From Paragemmobacter amnigenus (lineage in GTDB: Bacteria; Pseudomonadota; Alphaproteobacteria; Rhodobacterales; Rhodobacteraceae): DNA of 64,000 nt. Positions 46,253 through 55,207 of the stretch are shown piece by piece (the first letter of the stretch is position 1; each line of letters begins with the position of its first letter). Made by a program: the position numbers and the translations under genes. The notes beneath the pieces were generated by a model that saw only the letters and a list, made by a program, of their open reading frames with translations, did no database searches and was not told the origin of the DNA. The DNA lies in assembly GCF_009908265.2 (NCBI RefSeq), contig NZ_JAAATX020000003.1:124001-188000 (forward strand), in the 5' to 3' direction.

Positions 46253-46837
46253 ATGCGGGATGCGGGGCTTGGGCAGTTTCTGGAGGCGGCAGAGGCGGCG
46301 GTGACGGTGTCCGCGCCGGAGGGGTCGGTGGCGGGGATGGCGGCGGGACGGGTGTTCTCGCGCTGTCGCGAACGGGTTGGCGGGGCCAGCGGAACTGCTG
46401 CCGCGCGCTTGCCGGTCTGCGACTGGATCGCGCCCGCACTGGCGGGGGCCGCGCGGGGACCGCGGGCAAAGGTGGCGGATGCCTTCGGCGCGTTGGTGGA
46501 CCGGTTGGAGTGGAAGCGGCGGCTTTCGGCGGATCCTGCGGATCGGGCGTTCTGGGACGGGCATGCCAATGCGATGATCTTCGGACCGGGCGGGCTGGAG
46601 GACCGGGCGGATCTGTGGATCGGCGCGACGGTGATGGCGCCACGGGTGACCTATGTCGACCATGACCACCCGCCGGAAGAGGTCTATCTGTCGCTTGCCC
46701 CCGGCGAATGGTGGAATGCAGCGATGGACTGGACCGATCCGGGGGAGGCGGGGCTGATCTACAACCCGCCCGGCATCCGCCATGCGATGCGGTCGGGGGA
46801 TGGGCCCTTCCTCGCCCTGTGGTTCCTGCCGGTCTAG
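46253..46837 (+). CDS. DMSP lyase-family cupin (DddL/DddK-like)
   Basis: 194 residues. The C-terminal half is a cupin with VTYVDHDHPPEEVYLSLAPG, giving His137, His139, Glu143 and Tyr145, and YNPPGIRHAMRSGDGP, giving His177. The HxHx3E...H set and its spacing match metal-binding cupins of the DMSP-lyase group, which cleave dimethylsulfoniopropionate to dimethylsulfide and acrylate. WDGHANAMIFGPGGLEDRAD is a family-typical block. Some members of this superfamily lack lyase activity, so the substrate is provisional. AAGGGG lies 7 nt before the ATG. Its TAG overlaps the TAG of the converging transglycosylase gene. Confidence 0.75.
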   Translation: MRDAGLGQFLEAAEAAVTVSAPEGSVAGMAAGRVFSRCRERVGGASGTAAARLPVCDWIAPALAGAARGPRAKVADAFGALVDRLEWKRRLSADPADRAFWDGHANAMIFGPGGLEDRADLWIGATVMAPRVTYVDHDHPPEEVYLSLAPGEWWNAAMDWTDPGEAGLIYNPPGIRHAMRSGDGPFLALWFLPV

Positions 46838-47997
46838 AGTTTGTCCAAGAGTTCGACCGTCGGCCATGCATCGGCGGGCAGGCCGAGGCGGGCCTGTTCC
46901 TTTTGCACGGCGATCCGCGTGGCCGCGCCGAGGATGCCGTCGATCGCCCCAACGTCATGGCCGAGGGCGGCTAGTTTTCCTTGGAGCGCCTTCATCTGGT
47001 CCACGGACAGGGCGGGGTCGGGATTGCCTGCCAGATAGGGCTCTGCCCCCGTCAGGCGGGTGGCGAAATAGGCGGCGGTGGTGACGTAGACGAAGCTCTT
47101 GTTCCACTCGAACAGCGTGCGGAAATTGGGGTAGATCAGGAAGGCGGGCCCCTTGCGCCCCTGCGGCAGCAGGATCGAGGCGGGGATGCCGTTCGACACG
47201 GTGCCCGCGCGGACCTGCACGCCCATGGCGGCCCATTGTTCAGCCGGCAACTCGGTTTCCAGCCCCGTCAGCGCCCAGTCGAAGGTGTCGGGCAGGATCA
47301 CTTCCTGCATCCACGGCTGACCGGCCTGCCAGCCGTGGTGTTGCAGCATCTTCGCGCCCGACAGCAGCGCGTCGGGGACCGAGGTTTTCAGCGTGACCAG
47401 CCCGTCGCCGTCACCATCCACCCCGCGGGCAAGGATGTCGCCGGGCAGCATCTGGACCATGCCGATCTCGCCCGCCCATGCGCCGGTGGTGTCGAGGTCG
47501 AATTCGCCCAGACGGTGCATCTCGAGCGCGGCGAGCACCTGCGGGCGGAACAGGTCGGGGCGGCGGCAGTCATGGGCCAGCGTGACCAGCGCGCGGCGGG
47601 TTTCGAAATCGCCCTGCACCGCGCCGTAATCGGTTTCAAAGGCCCAGAAGGCCAGAAGAATGCCGCGCGGGACGCCGTATTCCGCCTCGGCACGGGCAAA
47701 GACGGCGTCCCACTGGTCGGCCAGCGCGCGGCCCCGCACCAGACGGTCGCGCGAGATCAGGCTTTGGGAAAAGTCCAGAAAGCTCTTGCGGAACACCCCT
47801 TGCGAACGGTCGGCCCTGAGCACGCGCGCATCGGGCGAGAGGCCCGCGAAGAAGGCATCGGCGGTGTCGGCGGGGATGCCATTGGCGGTGGCCTCGGCCT
47901 TGAGGGCGACAACCCATGCGCCGAAATCGCCGCCGCAGGGGGTGGCGGCCATGGCAGGGCCGGCGAGGACAAGGGCAAGCGGAAGGGCGAAACGCAT
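46834..47997 (-). CDS. Lytic murein transglycosylase, MltB-like, with peptidoglycan-binding domain
   Basis: 387 residues. Cleavable signal peptide (1-18, AMA-AT site), so a soluble periplasmic protein. The SLT_2 domain has the catalytic Glu121 in LLAFWAFETDYGAVQGDF and AGEIGMVQMLPGDIL. A C-terminal PG_binding_1 domain follows (LQGKLAALGHDVGAIDGILG). It cleaves glycan strands to 1,6-anhydro-muropeptides during wall turnover. Confidence 0.92.
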   Translation of the reverse strand: MRFALPLALVLAGPAMAATPCGGDFGAWVVALKAEATANGIPADTADAFFAGLSPDARVLRADRSQGVFRKSFLDFSQSLISRDRLVRGRALADQWDAVFARAEAEYGVPRGILLAFWAFETDYGAVQGDFETRRALVTLAHDCRRPDLFRPQVLAALEMHRLGEFDLDTTGAWAGEIGMVQMLPGDILARGVDGDGDGLVTLKTSVPDALLSGAKMLQHHGWQAGQPWMQEVILPDTFDWALTGLETELPAEQWAAMGVQVRAGTVSNGIPASILLPQGRKGPAFLIYPNFRTLFEWNKSFVYVTTAAYFATRLTGAEPYLAGNPDPALSVDQMKALQGKLAALGHDVGAIDGILGAATRIAVQKEQARLGLPADAWPTVELLDKL

Positions 47998-48062
47998 GGG
48001 CTACTCCTGACTGTGGCGGCGGAGCCTAGGCGGGGCGGCGGCAGGCTGCAACCGCCGCGCGA

Positions 48063-48971
48063 TCAGAAGACCGCGATCACGGCAGCAAGGGCGAACATCC
48101 CCGCCCATGCCCGCCAGAGCGCGGCACAGGCCGCATCCACCGTGTCGGGCGTGGGGGTGCGGTTGCCTTCGGGCCAGACCCATGGATAGGGGCGCATCTC
48201 GCCGTGATAGGCGCGCGGACCGGAGAGCGCGGTGTCGAGGATCACGGCCATGGCCGCCTCGGGCCAGCCTGCATTGGGCGAGCGGTGCAGCGGCGCGTCG
48301 CGCAGGATGGGGCGCGGATCGGCCCAGCCATGCGTCAGCGCGATCAGCAGCGCCGTCAGCCGCGCGGGGATCAGGTTCAGCAGATCGTCAAAGCGCGCCG
48401 CGGCCCAGCCGAATTCCTCGTGCCGCGGGGTGCGGTGGCCGATCATGCTGTCGGCGGTATTGGTGATCTTGTAGAGCATCAGCGCGGGCAGACCGCCGAT
48501 CAGGAACCAGAAGGCGGGGGCGATGACGCCGTCCGACAGGTTCTCGGCCGCGCTTTCGATGGCGGCGCGGGCGACGGCGGGTTCGTCCAGATTTGCGGTG
48601 TCGCGGCCCACGATCATGGACACGGCACGGCGGCCGCCGGGCAGGGACAGGCGCAATTCGTCGGCCACGGCGCGGACATGCTGGACCAGCGATTTCTGCG
48701 CCAGAAGGATCGCGGCGGCGATGATTTCAAGCAGCCCGAAATCGGGAACGATGTGGATGAGCCAGCCGAGCGTCATGGCCGCCAGCCCGAGGGCCGCCAT
48801 GGTGGCAGCCCCTCTGAGGCGCTTGTGGCCGCCGCGGTTGAAGCGCCGGTCGGCCCAGCCGATGGCGCGGCCCATCAGGACGGCGGGATGCGGATAGCGG
48901 TCCCAGAGCCATTTCGGCTCGCCCAGTGCGGCGTCCAGCAGCATGGCGGGAAGGAGAAGGGTCGCGCTCAT
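48063..48971 (-). CDS. cbiB: Adenosylcobinamide-phosphate synthase
   Basis: 302 residues with about five membrane helices. [24 protein letters not shown] at the N-terminus, [20 protein letters not shown] and [20 protein letters not shown] are hallmarks of CbiB/CobD. It attaches the aminopropanol (or its phosphate) arm to adenosylcobyric acid. Its ATG overlaps the cobC stop (ATGA), pairing it with the enzyme that makes the aminopropanol phosphate. Confidence 0.94.
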   Translation of the reverse strand: MSATLLLPAMLLDAALGEPKWLWDRYPHPAVLMGRAIGWADRRFNRGGHKRLRGAATMAALGLAAMTLGWLIHIVPDFGLLEIIAAAILLAQKSLVQHVRAVADELRLSLPGGRRAVSMIVGRDTANLDEPAVARAAIESAAENLSDGVIAPAFWFLIGGLPALMLYKITNTADSMIGHRTPRHEEFGWAAARFDDLLNLIPARLTALLIALTHGWADPRPILRDAPLHRSPNAGWPEAAMAVILDTALSGPRAYHGEMRPYPWVWPEGNRTPTPDTVDAACAALWRAWAGMFALAAVIAVF

Positions 48972-49918
48972 GCCAGCGCCTCTTGCAGGCGGGTCCAGCC
49001 GTCGCCGTCGGGCAGGCCAAGACGGAGCCAGCGGCCGGAATAGGGAAAGATGCGCGACAGGATGCGGTGGCGGGCAAGGCGGTCCTGCCAGCGGGCGGCA
49101 TCGTCGGTGTCATAAAGGCGGAAGAGCGTGGTACCGCCCAGCGAGGTGGTGCCGGCCGCCTGCATCATCGCGTCAAGCCGCGCGGCATCGGCGGCAAGGC
49201 GGCTGCGGGTGGCGTCGGCCCATGCATCGTCGGACAGGGCGGCGGTGGCGATGGCAAGGGTGGGGCCGGACACGGACCATGGCCCGATCATGGGGCGCAG
49301 GCGGTCGATCAGCACGGGATCGCCGATGGCAAAGCCCAGACGCGCACCGGCGAGGCCCCAGAACTTGCCGAAACTCTTGAGGATGACGGTCCCGCGGCGG
49401 GTGGCGCGGGCGATGTGGGACAGATCGGGCAGCACGTCGCAGAAGCTTTCGTCGATCACGGCAAGGGCCGTGTCCGGCGCGGGGTGCAGGCGGCCATCGG
49501 GGTTGTTGGGGTGGACGACCACGCGGGCTTCGGTCGCGTCATCGGCGACGGTCCAGCCGCAGGCGCGGAAGGCGCGGGCGTGTTCGTTATAGGTCGGGGC
49601 GGGGATCGCCACACGGGCGGGCGGCATCAGCGCCGGAATGCGCGCGATGAGCGCCGAGGCACCGGAGGCCGCGACGACGGCCGCCCCGTCGGGCACGGAC
49701 CAGAAGCGGCGCGCGGCGGTTTCCAGCGCGGCAAAGGCGGCGCGGTCGGGCAGCGCGGTCCATGCGTCGGGCGGCAGCTCGGGCAGCGGATAGGGGCGCG
49801 GGTTGATGCCGGTGGACAGGTCCAGCCAGTCGGCCCGCGCACCGCCCCAGCGCAGGCAGGCGGCGTCGATGCCACCGCCATGGTCAGGGTCTGCGATTCG
49901 GGGTGTTCCTTGCGTCAT
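48968..49918 (-). CDS. cobC: Threonine-phosphate decarboxylase
   Basis: 316 residues, fold-type I PLP enzyme. [40 protein letters not shown] and the PLP-lysine block [17 protein letters not shown] (Lys185) identify it. It forms (R)-1-amino-2-propanol O-phosphate for the corrin side arm. A Met six codons upstream is also in frame; neither start has a clear ribosome site. Confidence 0.9.
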   Translation of the reverse strand: MTQGTPRIADPDHGGGIDAACLRWGGARADWLDLSTGINPRPYPLPELPPDAWTALPDRAAFAALETAARRFWSVPDGAAVVAASGASALIARIPALMPPARVAIPAPTYNEHARAFRACGWTVADDATEARVVVHPNNPDGRLHPAPDTALAVIDESFCDVLPDLSHIARATRRGTVILKSFGKFWGLAGARLGFAIGDPVLIDRLRPMIGPWSVSGPTLAIATAALSDDAWADATRSRLAADAARLDAMMQAAGTTSLGGTTLFRLYDTDDAARWQDRLARHRILSRIFPYSGRWLRLGLPDGDGWTRLQEALA

Positions 49919-50108
49919 GGGGGGCAGAAACCCCATCGCGGGCGCGCTGTCCACTGGCCAGAGGGCGGCAGGGCGCGCGCGGAACAAGCGGGACGCGGCG
50001 GAGTTGCGGCTTTTGCGCCACGGGGCGTTAACAAATCTGTCACAACTTTCCGTTTCCTTGAAAAGACCGGATGGCGGCGCACTCTTTAAGACAGGGACGG
50101 AGGGAAAG

Positions 50109-50459
50109 ATGCTGGAATTCCTGCCGAAAGAGGTTCGCGAGGGGCTGGAAGCCGCCCGCAAGCGTGACCTGAAACGCAAGTCGCGCCTGCGGGTTCAGGT
50201 GGGCGAGGCGGTATTCCCCATCCTGCGCTTCTGGGACGAGGGCTTTGCGCTGGACGCCGCGATGGTGCCGCAGCTGCGCGGGCTGGTCGATGTCTATGAC
50301 GGGGCGAACCACATCTTCCAATGCCTGATCGTCGCCTCGAGCACCGAAAATGGCGAGCTGGTCTGTGACTTCAAACGGTCCACGGCGGTACTGGATCGTC
50401 CGGCACTGGACTATTGGCGTGACGAGAATGCGCCGGTGGGCTACCTGCCGCGCGCCTGA
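50109..50459 (+). CDS. Conserved hypothetical protein
   Basis: 116 residues. A basic N-terminal helix (KEVREGLEAARKRDLKRKSR) leads into a beta-rich body with hydrophobic/charged alternation (RLRVQVGEAVFPILRFWDEG) and an Arg-Pro-rich end. The size and the basic-helix-then-barrel layout recall PilZ-like proteins, but the RxxxR...D/NxSxxG signature is not evident, so I leave it unnamed. GGAGGGAAAG precedes the ATG. It overlaps the converging oxidase gene by 19 bp. Confidence 0.7.
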   Translation: MLEFLPKEVREGLEAARKRDLKRKSRLRVQVGEAVFPILRFWDEGFALDAAMVPQLRGLVDVYDGANHIFQCLIVASSTENGELVCDFKRSTAVLDRPALDYWRDENAPVGYLPRA

Positions 50460-51496
50460 AGGTTCGCCTCGACGCGGAAGGCCGCGGGGATGGTGTCGCG
50501 GCCGTCGAGGATGAGGTCGGCCATGGTCTGCGCGACCTTGGGTGCCATGCCGAAGCCGATCTTGAAACCGCCATTGGCGATGTAGTGACCGGCGCGGTCC
50601 GGCCATGCGCCCAGCATCGGCGCGCGGGTTCTGGCACGGGGGCGGATGCCGGCCCAGCGGTCGATCACGGGGGCCTCGCGCAGGACAGGCAGGGCGGCGC
50701 GGGCGCGGGTCAGGATGTCGTCAAGCTGCGCGTCGGTGGCGGCGGGGTCGGACCACGTGTTCTCGGAGGTGGAGCCGATCGCCGTGGTGCCGTCGGCATG
50801 GGGCACGATGTGCAGCGCATCGGCAAAGAGTTGCGGCAGGTCGCGGGCGTCGTGCTGCAGGAGCAGCGCCTGCCCCTTGACGCCGACGCCCACGGGTTGG
50901 CCGAAGCGGGCGTTGAGGTCCATCAGGCCCTGATGGCCCGTGGCCCAGAGGGTGGGTCCGTCGGGCGTGTGGTCGCCGATGTCGATGACGGCCCCCCTTG
51001 CGCGCAGGGCGGCGACCAGCGCCTCTGCCGCGCGGCGGGGGGACAGGCGGGCGGTGAGCGTGTCGTGGATCAGCCATCCGGTGGGGCTGTGCGGTTCCCA
51101 TGCCGCGCCAGTGGCGGGGATGACGCGCCAGTCGGCGTGGTGCTGCCAGAGGGCGCGCGCCTCGTCCACGCGGGCGCGGGCATTGGCAAGGGCGCGGTCG
51201 TCGGGGACGGGTTGCAGGCGGCCTGACCGCAGGTAGCCCGCGTCGACGCCGCCGGTCGCGGCGATTTCGGCCCACCAGTCGGGTGCCATCAGCAGGCTCT
51301 CAAGCTGGAACTGCTTTTTCGCGTTCCAGTTTTCCGGCACATGCGGGGCCAGCGCGCCGACCAGCCCGCCGGAAGATCCCGCGCCGATGCCGTGGCGTTC
51401 GATCACGCGGATGCGCGCCCCGCGCCGAGTGGCTTCCCACGCGCAGGACAGGCCGAAGATGCCCCCGCCCATCACGGTCAGATCGACCCTTGCCAT
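50441..51496 (-). CDS. FAD-dependent DAO-family oxidoreductase (possible MnmC oxidase module)
   Basis: 351 residues. The dinucleotide-binding loop LTVMGGGIFGLSCAWEATRR at the N-terminus, GIGAGSSGGLVGALAPHVPE, and the C-terminal GHYIANGGFKIGFGMAPKVA define a D-amino-acid-oxidase/ThiO-like flavoprotein. It starts 49 bp from mnmD on the opposite strand. In enterobacteria one polypeptide, MnmC, joins an MnmD methyltransferase to just such an oxidase, so this protein could be the separate oxidase half (inference). Glycine oxidase or an amino-acid oxidase are alternatives. Confidence 0.75.
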   Translation of the reverse strand: MARVDLTVMGGGIFGLSCAWEATRRGARIRVIERHGIGAGSSGGLVGALAPHVPENWNAKKQFQLESLLMAPDWWAEIAATGGVDAGYLRSGRLQPVPDDRALANARARVDEARALWQHHADWRVIPATGAAWEPHSPTGWLIHDTLTARLSPRRAAEALVAALRARGAVIDIGDHTPDGPTLWATGHQGLMDLNARFGQPVGVGVKGQALLLQHDARDLPQLFADALHIVPHADGTTAIGSTSENTWSDPAATDAQLDDILTRARAALPVLREAPVIDRWAGIRPRARTRAPMLGAWPDRAGHYIANGGFKIGFGMAPKVAQTMADLILDGRDTIPAAFRVEANLQARGR

Positions 51497-51545
51497 TCCT
51501 TGCGCCCTTGCCCATGGTCCGCCGCGATTTCTGGGTTTAGGGCAT

Positions 51546-52226
51546 ATGGCGGGCGACGAACAGGGTCCGGCGGGTTTGGACTGGCGCGACGGGATCGTGC
51601 CCGTCTCCACACGCTTTGACGATCCCTATTTCAGCCTTGCCGACGGTCTGGCCGAGACGCGGCATGTGTTTCTGGCGGGCAACGGCCTGCCGGACCGGCT
51701 CTGCGACGGGTTCCATGTGGCAGAACTGGGCTTTGGCACGGGGCTGAACCTGCTGGCGCTGTTGATCGCATGGCAGGGCACGGGGCGGGCGGGGGTGGTG
51801 CGCTTCACCTCGTTCGAGGCCTATCCCCTGACGGCAGAGGATATGGCCCGCGCGCTGGCGGCCTTTCCCGAGGCGCGCGCGGTGGCCGACCCGCTGCTGG
51901 AGCAATGGGCGGCAGGGGCGCGGCAGATCGACCTTGGCGGCATCAGGGCCGAGATCGTGACCGGCGATGCGCGCGACACCCTGCCCCGCTGGCAGGGGCG
52001 CGCGGATGCGTGGTTCCTTGACGGCTTCTCGCCCGCCAAGAACCCCGAACTCTGGTCCGACGCGCTCATGTCGGCGGTGGCGGCGCATACGGTTGCGGGG
52101 GGCAGCTTCGCCACCTATACGGCGGCAGGCCATGTGCGGCGCGCGCTGGCGGCGGCAGGGTTCGCCGTGGAACGGCGGGCGGGGCACGGGCGGAAACGGC
52201 ATATGACGGCGGGGATACTGGCATGA
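51546..52226 (+). CDS. mnmD: tRNA (mnm5s2U34) methyltransferase MnmD
   Basis: 226 residues. STRFDDPYFSLADGLAETRH and VAELGFGTGLNLLALLIAW (SAM-binding) with AWFLDGFSPAKNPELWSDAL and FATYTAAGHVRRALAAAGF are the methyltransferase signatures of MnmC/MnmD (DUF752). It makes the last methylation of the wobble uridine in tRNAs for Lys, Glu, Gln and others. The oxidase domain of fused MnmC is absent and a candidate is encoded divergently. Its stop overlaps the transporter start (ATGA). Confidence 0.9.
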   Translation: MAGDEQGPAGLDWRDGIVPVSTRFDDPYFSLADGLAETRHVFLAGNGLPDRLCDGFHVAELGFGTGLNLLALLIAWQGTGRAGVVRFTSFEAYPLTAEDMARALAAFPEARAVADPLLEQWAAGARQIDLGGIRAEIVTGDARDTLPRWQGRADAWFLDGFSPAKNPELWSDALMSAVAAHTVAGGSFATYTAAGHVRRALAAAGFAVERRAGHGRKRHMTAGILA

Positions 52227-53137
52227 GCGGGCGTTTGGGCGCGGACAGTCACGCCACGGTGCAGAACACGCGGCTGGGCATCTGGCTGATGATCGCGACC
52301 ACGGTCGTCTTTGCCGTGCAGGACGGCATCTCGCGCCATCTGGCGTCGGAATACAATGTCTACATGGTGGTGATGATCCGCTTCTGGTTCTTTGCCGCCT
52401 TCGTCATGGCGCTGGCCGCACGGGCCGATGGCGGCATCCGCGCGGCGACGCGGACACGCTTTCCGCTGTTGCAGATCACCCGCGGCGTGCTGCTGGTGAC
52501 CGAGGTCTGCGTCATGGTTCTGGCCTTCGTGAAACTGGGTCTGGTGGAAAGCCATGCGGTGTTCACCTGCTATCCGCTGCTGATCGCGGCCCTGTCCGGA
52601 CCGATCCTTGGCGAAAAGGTCGGCTGGCGGCGCTGGGCGGCGATCCTGATCGGCTTTCTGGGCGTGCTGATCATCCTGCAACCGGGCTATGCGGTCTTTT
52701 CGCCATGGGCGCTTGTGCCGCTTCTGTCGGCGCTGCTCTTTGCCGTCTACGGCCTGCTCACGCGCTATGTCGCGCGGGGCGACAGCGCGTCGGTCTCTTT
52801 CTTCTGGACCGGCACGGCGGGCGCGGCGGCGATGACGCTGGTGGGGGTCTGGTTCTGGGAACCGATGTCGGGGCCGGACTGGGGCTGGATGGCCGCGCTC
52901 TGCTGCACGGCGATCGTGGGGCACTGGCTGCTGATCAAGGCCTTCGCGGTGGCCGAAGCCTCGGCCATCCAGCCCTTTGCCTATCTGCAACTGGTCTGGG
53001 CCTCGGGGATCGGGCTGTTCCTCTTTGGCGAGGAACTGCGGACCAACGTCGCCATCGGCGCGGGGCTGGTCGTGGCGGCGGGGATCTTCACCCTCTGGCG
53101 CCAGCGGGTGCGGGCGCAACAGGACGCTCACTCCTGA
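52223..53137 (+). CDS. DMT-superfamily (EamA) transporter
   Basis: 304 residues, ten membrane helices as two EamA repeats. RLGIWLMIATTVVFAVQDGI starts the first and LVPLLSALLFAVYGLLTRYV the second. Such proteins export metabolites or amino acids; the substrate is not readable. It is translationally coupled to mnmD. Its 3' end overlaps the converging recO gene by 10 bp. Confidence 0.88.
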   Translation: MSGRLGADSHATVQNTRLGIWLMIATTVVFAVQDGISRHLASEYNVYMVVMIRFWFFAAFVMALAARADGGIRAATRTRFPLLQITRGVLLVTEVCVMVLAFVKLGLVESHAVFTCYPLLIAALSGPILGEKVGWRRWAAILIGFLGVLIILQPGYAVFSPWALVPLLSALLFAVYGLLTRYVARGDSASVSFFWTGTAGAAAMTLVGVWFWEPMSGPDWGWMAALCCTAIVGHWLLIKAFAVAEASAIQPFAYLQLVWASGIGLFLFGEELRTNVAIGAGLVVAAGIFTLWRQRVRAQQDAHS

Positions 53138-53850
53138 CGCGACAAGAGCGCGACGAGCCGCGCCCGCGCCTCTGGCAGGGGGCGGCCGTTCAGCATCGGG
53201 CCAAGCTCGCGCGTGAGGAAATGTCCGGTGACGGCCAGCCCCTCGGCGATCTCGGCCGCCGTGCCGCCGCCCTGCCCCAGCAGGACCTGCGGCAAGGGCA
53301 AAAGGCGCGCGGCCCAGTCCCCCGCCCCCGCACGGCTGACCGCCCGACCGGTCCGCGGGCTGACAAAGGCCAGATCGTCGCGCGCGCCCGTCACGGCGCA
53401 GCGCGCAAGGTCCAGCCCGAAACCCATGTCCTCCAGCAGCAGCAATTCCCAGCGCAGGTAGTCGGGCACCCAGTCGGCCCCGCGGTCCAGCGCGTCGAGC
53501 AGCGGCATCGTCGCACGCCATAGCACCGGATGCGGGTCGCGCTCGGCCAGTGCCACCCGCAGCATGGCGCAGACCGAGGACAGCCCCGCCAGCGCCAGAC
53601 GGTCCCCCAGCAACGCCGTGCGCGCCTTCAGCGGCTCGACGGTAAAGGCGCCGATATGCCCGTCCAGCCGTGCGCGCCACGCCACCTGCACCTGCGCGCC
53701 GGGTTGCAGGATGGGCGCGATACGGCGCGAGGTGCCGCCGCGCACCACGCCCGCGTGACGGCCATGCTCTGCCGTGAAAACCTCGATGATCGCGGCGCTT
53801 TCGCCATGCGGTCTGACCGACAGCAGCGCGCCTTCGTCCTGCCATTCCAT
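53128..53850 (-). CDS. recO: DNA repair protein RecO
   Basis: 240 residues from MEWQDEGALL; a TTG 12 codons upstream is possible. The N-terminal OB-fold region EWQDEGALLSVRPHGESAAI and YGRHAGVVRGG-like segment HGRHAGVVRGGTSRR, then LRWELLLLEDMGFGLDLARC, are typical of alphaproteobacterial RecO. It loads RecA with RecR on gapped DNA. It is the last gene of the acpS-lepB-rnc-era-DUF1491-recO series. Confidence 0.92.
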   Translation of the reverse strand: MEWQDEGALLSVRPHGESAAIIEVFTAEHGRHAGVVRGGTSRRIAPILQPGAQVQVAWRARLDGHIGAFTVEPLKARTALLGDRLALAGLSSVCAMLRVALAERDPHPVLWRATMPLLDALDRGADWVPDYLRWELLLLEDMGFGLDLARCAVTGARDDLAFVSPRTGRAVSRAGAGDWAARLLPLPQVLLGQGGGTAAEIAEGLAVTGHFLTRELGPMLNGRPLPEARARLVALLSRQE

Positions 53851-53875
53851 GCGGGCGACTATCGGCGCGGGGGGA

Positions 53876-54205
53876 TCAGTCGGCAAGCCCCGGCTGATCC
53901 AGAAGCGTGCGGCCCTGACGGTCCTCGACCTCGATCACCCACAGATCGGGATCGCGGTCGCGCTGGCGGCGGAGCGTGGCGTCGACCTCGGCCTCTGCCC
54001 CCTCGGCCAGCGTCACCCAGACGCGGGCACCCGTCATCAGGTCATAGCTGCGCTGCACCGCGCGGGCCTGCCCGTCGAGCGTGGCGCATTTGACGATGAC
54101 CGCGCCCGCCGTCGCGTCGCCCTTGGCGGTGACATAGACGGGAATATCCGCCAGCCGCAGCCGCGTCAGATAGGCGGATACCCAGAGGTCGGTCGTCAGG
54201 CGCAA
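53876..54205 (-). CDS. DUF1491 family protein
   Basis: 109 residues starting at TTG with GGAGG six bases upstream; similarity to the family begins at this residue (RLTTDLWVSAYLTRLRLADI). ATAGAVIVKCATLDGQA and DPDLWVIEVEDRQGRTLLDQ are conserved. The family is small, soluble, of unknown function and usually sits between era and recO in alphaproteobacteria, as here. Confidence 0.85.
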   Translation of the reverse strand: MRLTTDLWVSAYLTRLRLADIPVYVTAKGDATAGAVIVKCATLDGQARAVQRSYDLMTGARVWVTLAEGAEAEVDATLRRQRDRDPDLWVIEVEDRQGRTLLDQPGLAD

Positions 54206-54217
54206 ACCCTGCCTCCA

Positions 54218-54272
54218 TTTTCCGTCCTGAAATATCCTCGGGAGGGTCCGGGAGGGCAGACAGCCCTCCCGG
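54218..54272 (+). repeat. Hairpin repeat (AATATCCTCGGG family), copy 2
   Basis: Between era and the DUF1491 gene. It starts TTTTCCGTCC, then AAATATCCTCGGGAGG, as in the copy after metG. The hairpin CCGGGAGGGC-AGACA-GCCCTCCCGG at 54248-54272 has a perfect 10-bp stem. Compared with copy 1, stem bases changed in pairs while the AGACA loop is unchanged. Confidence 0.7.
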
Positions 54273-54289
54273 GGCCTGCCAAGGGCGGC

Positions 54290-55207
54290 TCAGTCGCCAT
54301 CCTTGAAATCCAGCCCCATTTCCGAATAGCGCTCGGTCTCTTCCATCCAGTTGGGGCGGACCTTCACGGTCAGGAACAGATGCACGGGCCGGTCGAGGAA
54401 GGTCGCGATCTCGGCGCGGGCCTGCTGGCCGATGGCCTTGATCGTCTCGCCCTTGGCGCCAAGGACGATGCCCTTGTGGCCGTCGCGGGCGACATAGACC
54501 ACCTGATCGATGCGGGTGGACCCGTCGGGGCGGTCCTCCCATTTCTCGGTTTCCACGGTGAGCTGGTAGGGCAGTTCCTCGTGCAGGCGCAGCGTCAGCT
54601 TCTCGCGCGTCATTTCGGCGGCGATCATCCGCATGGGCAGGTCGGCGATCTGGTCCTCGGGGTAGAACCACGGGCCTTGGGGCAGTTCGGCGGCCAGCCA
54701 TTCGCGCAGGTCGTCCACGCCATAGCCACGCTCGGCGCTGATCATGAAGGTCTTGGCGAAGGGGAAGGCGGTGTTCAGCTTTTCGGTCAAGGCGAGGAGC
54801 GTCTCGGCCTTGACCTTGTCGATCTTGTTGATGGCAAGGGCCACGCGGGTGGTCTGGGGGATCTTGTCGCGCAGGTTGTCGATGATGGCCTGTGCCCCGT
54901 CGGTCAGGCCGCGATGCGCCTCGACCAGTAGGACGATGATGTCGGCATCGGCAGCACCCCCCCATGCGGCGGCGACCATCGCGCGGTCAAGGCGGCGGCG
55001 CGGGCGGAAGAGGCCGGGCGTGTCGACGAAGACGATCTGGGCGGCCCCTTCCATGCAGACGCCGCGGATGCGGGCGCGGGTGGTCTGGACCTTGTGCGTG
55101 ACGATCGACACCTTGGCCCCGACCATGCGGTTCAGAAGGGTCGACTTGCCGGCATTGGGTTCGCCGATCAGGGCGACAAAGCCCGCGCGGGTGGATGTGT
55201 CAGTCAT
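54290..55207 (-). CDS. era: GTPase Era
   Basis: 305 residues. G1 [20 protein letters not shown] (GEPNAGKS at 15-22), G3 FVDTPGL, G4 NKID, and a C-terminal KH domain with [20 protein letters not shown]. Era binds the 16S rRNA 3' end and supports 30S assembly. Its start overlaps the rnc 3' end by 8 bp. Confidence 0.95.
   Translation of the reverse strand: MTDTSTRAGFVALIGEPNAGKSTLLNRMVGAKVSIVTHKVQTTRARIRGVCMEGAAQIVFVDTPGLFRPRRRLDRAMVAAAWGGAADADIIVLLVEAHRGLTDGAQAIIDNLRDKIPQTTRVALAINKIDKVKAETLLALTEKLNTAFPFAKTFMISAERGYGVDDLREWLAAELPQGPWFYPEDQIADLPMRMIAAEMTREKLTLRLHEELPYQLTVETEKWEDRPDGSTRIDQVVYVARDGHKGIVLGAKGETIKAIGQQARAEIATFLDRPVHLFLTVKVRPNWMEETERYSEMGLDFKDGD

Noticed and set aside
49940-49970. 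Possible third copy of the AAACTGTCC palindrome repeat (CTGTCCACTGGCCAG near cobC).
   Set aside because: Only the inner bases match. The arms and the conserved flanks of the repeat core are missing, so chance is sufficient.
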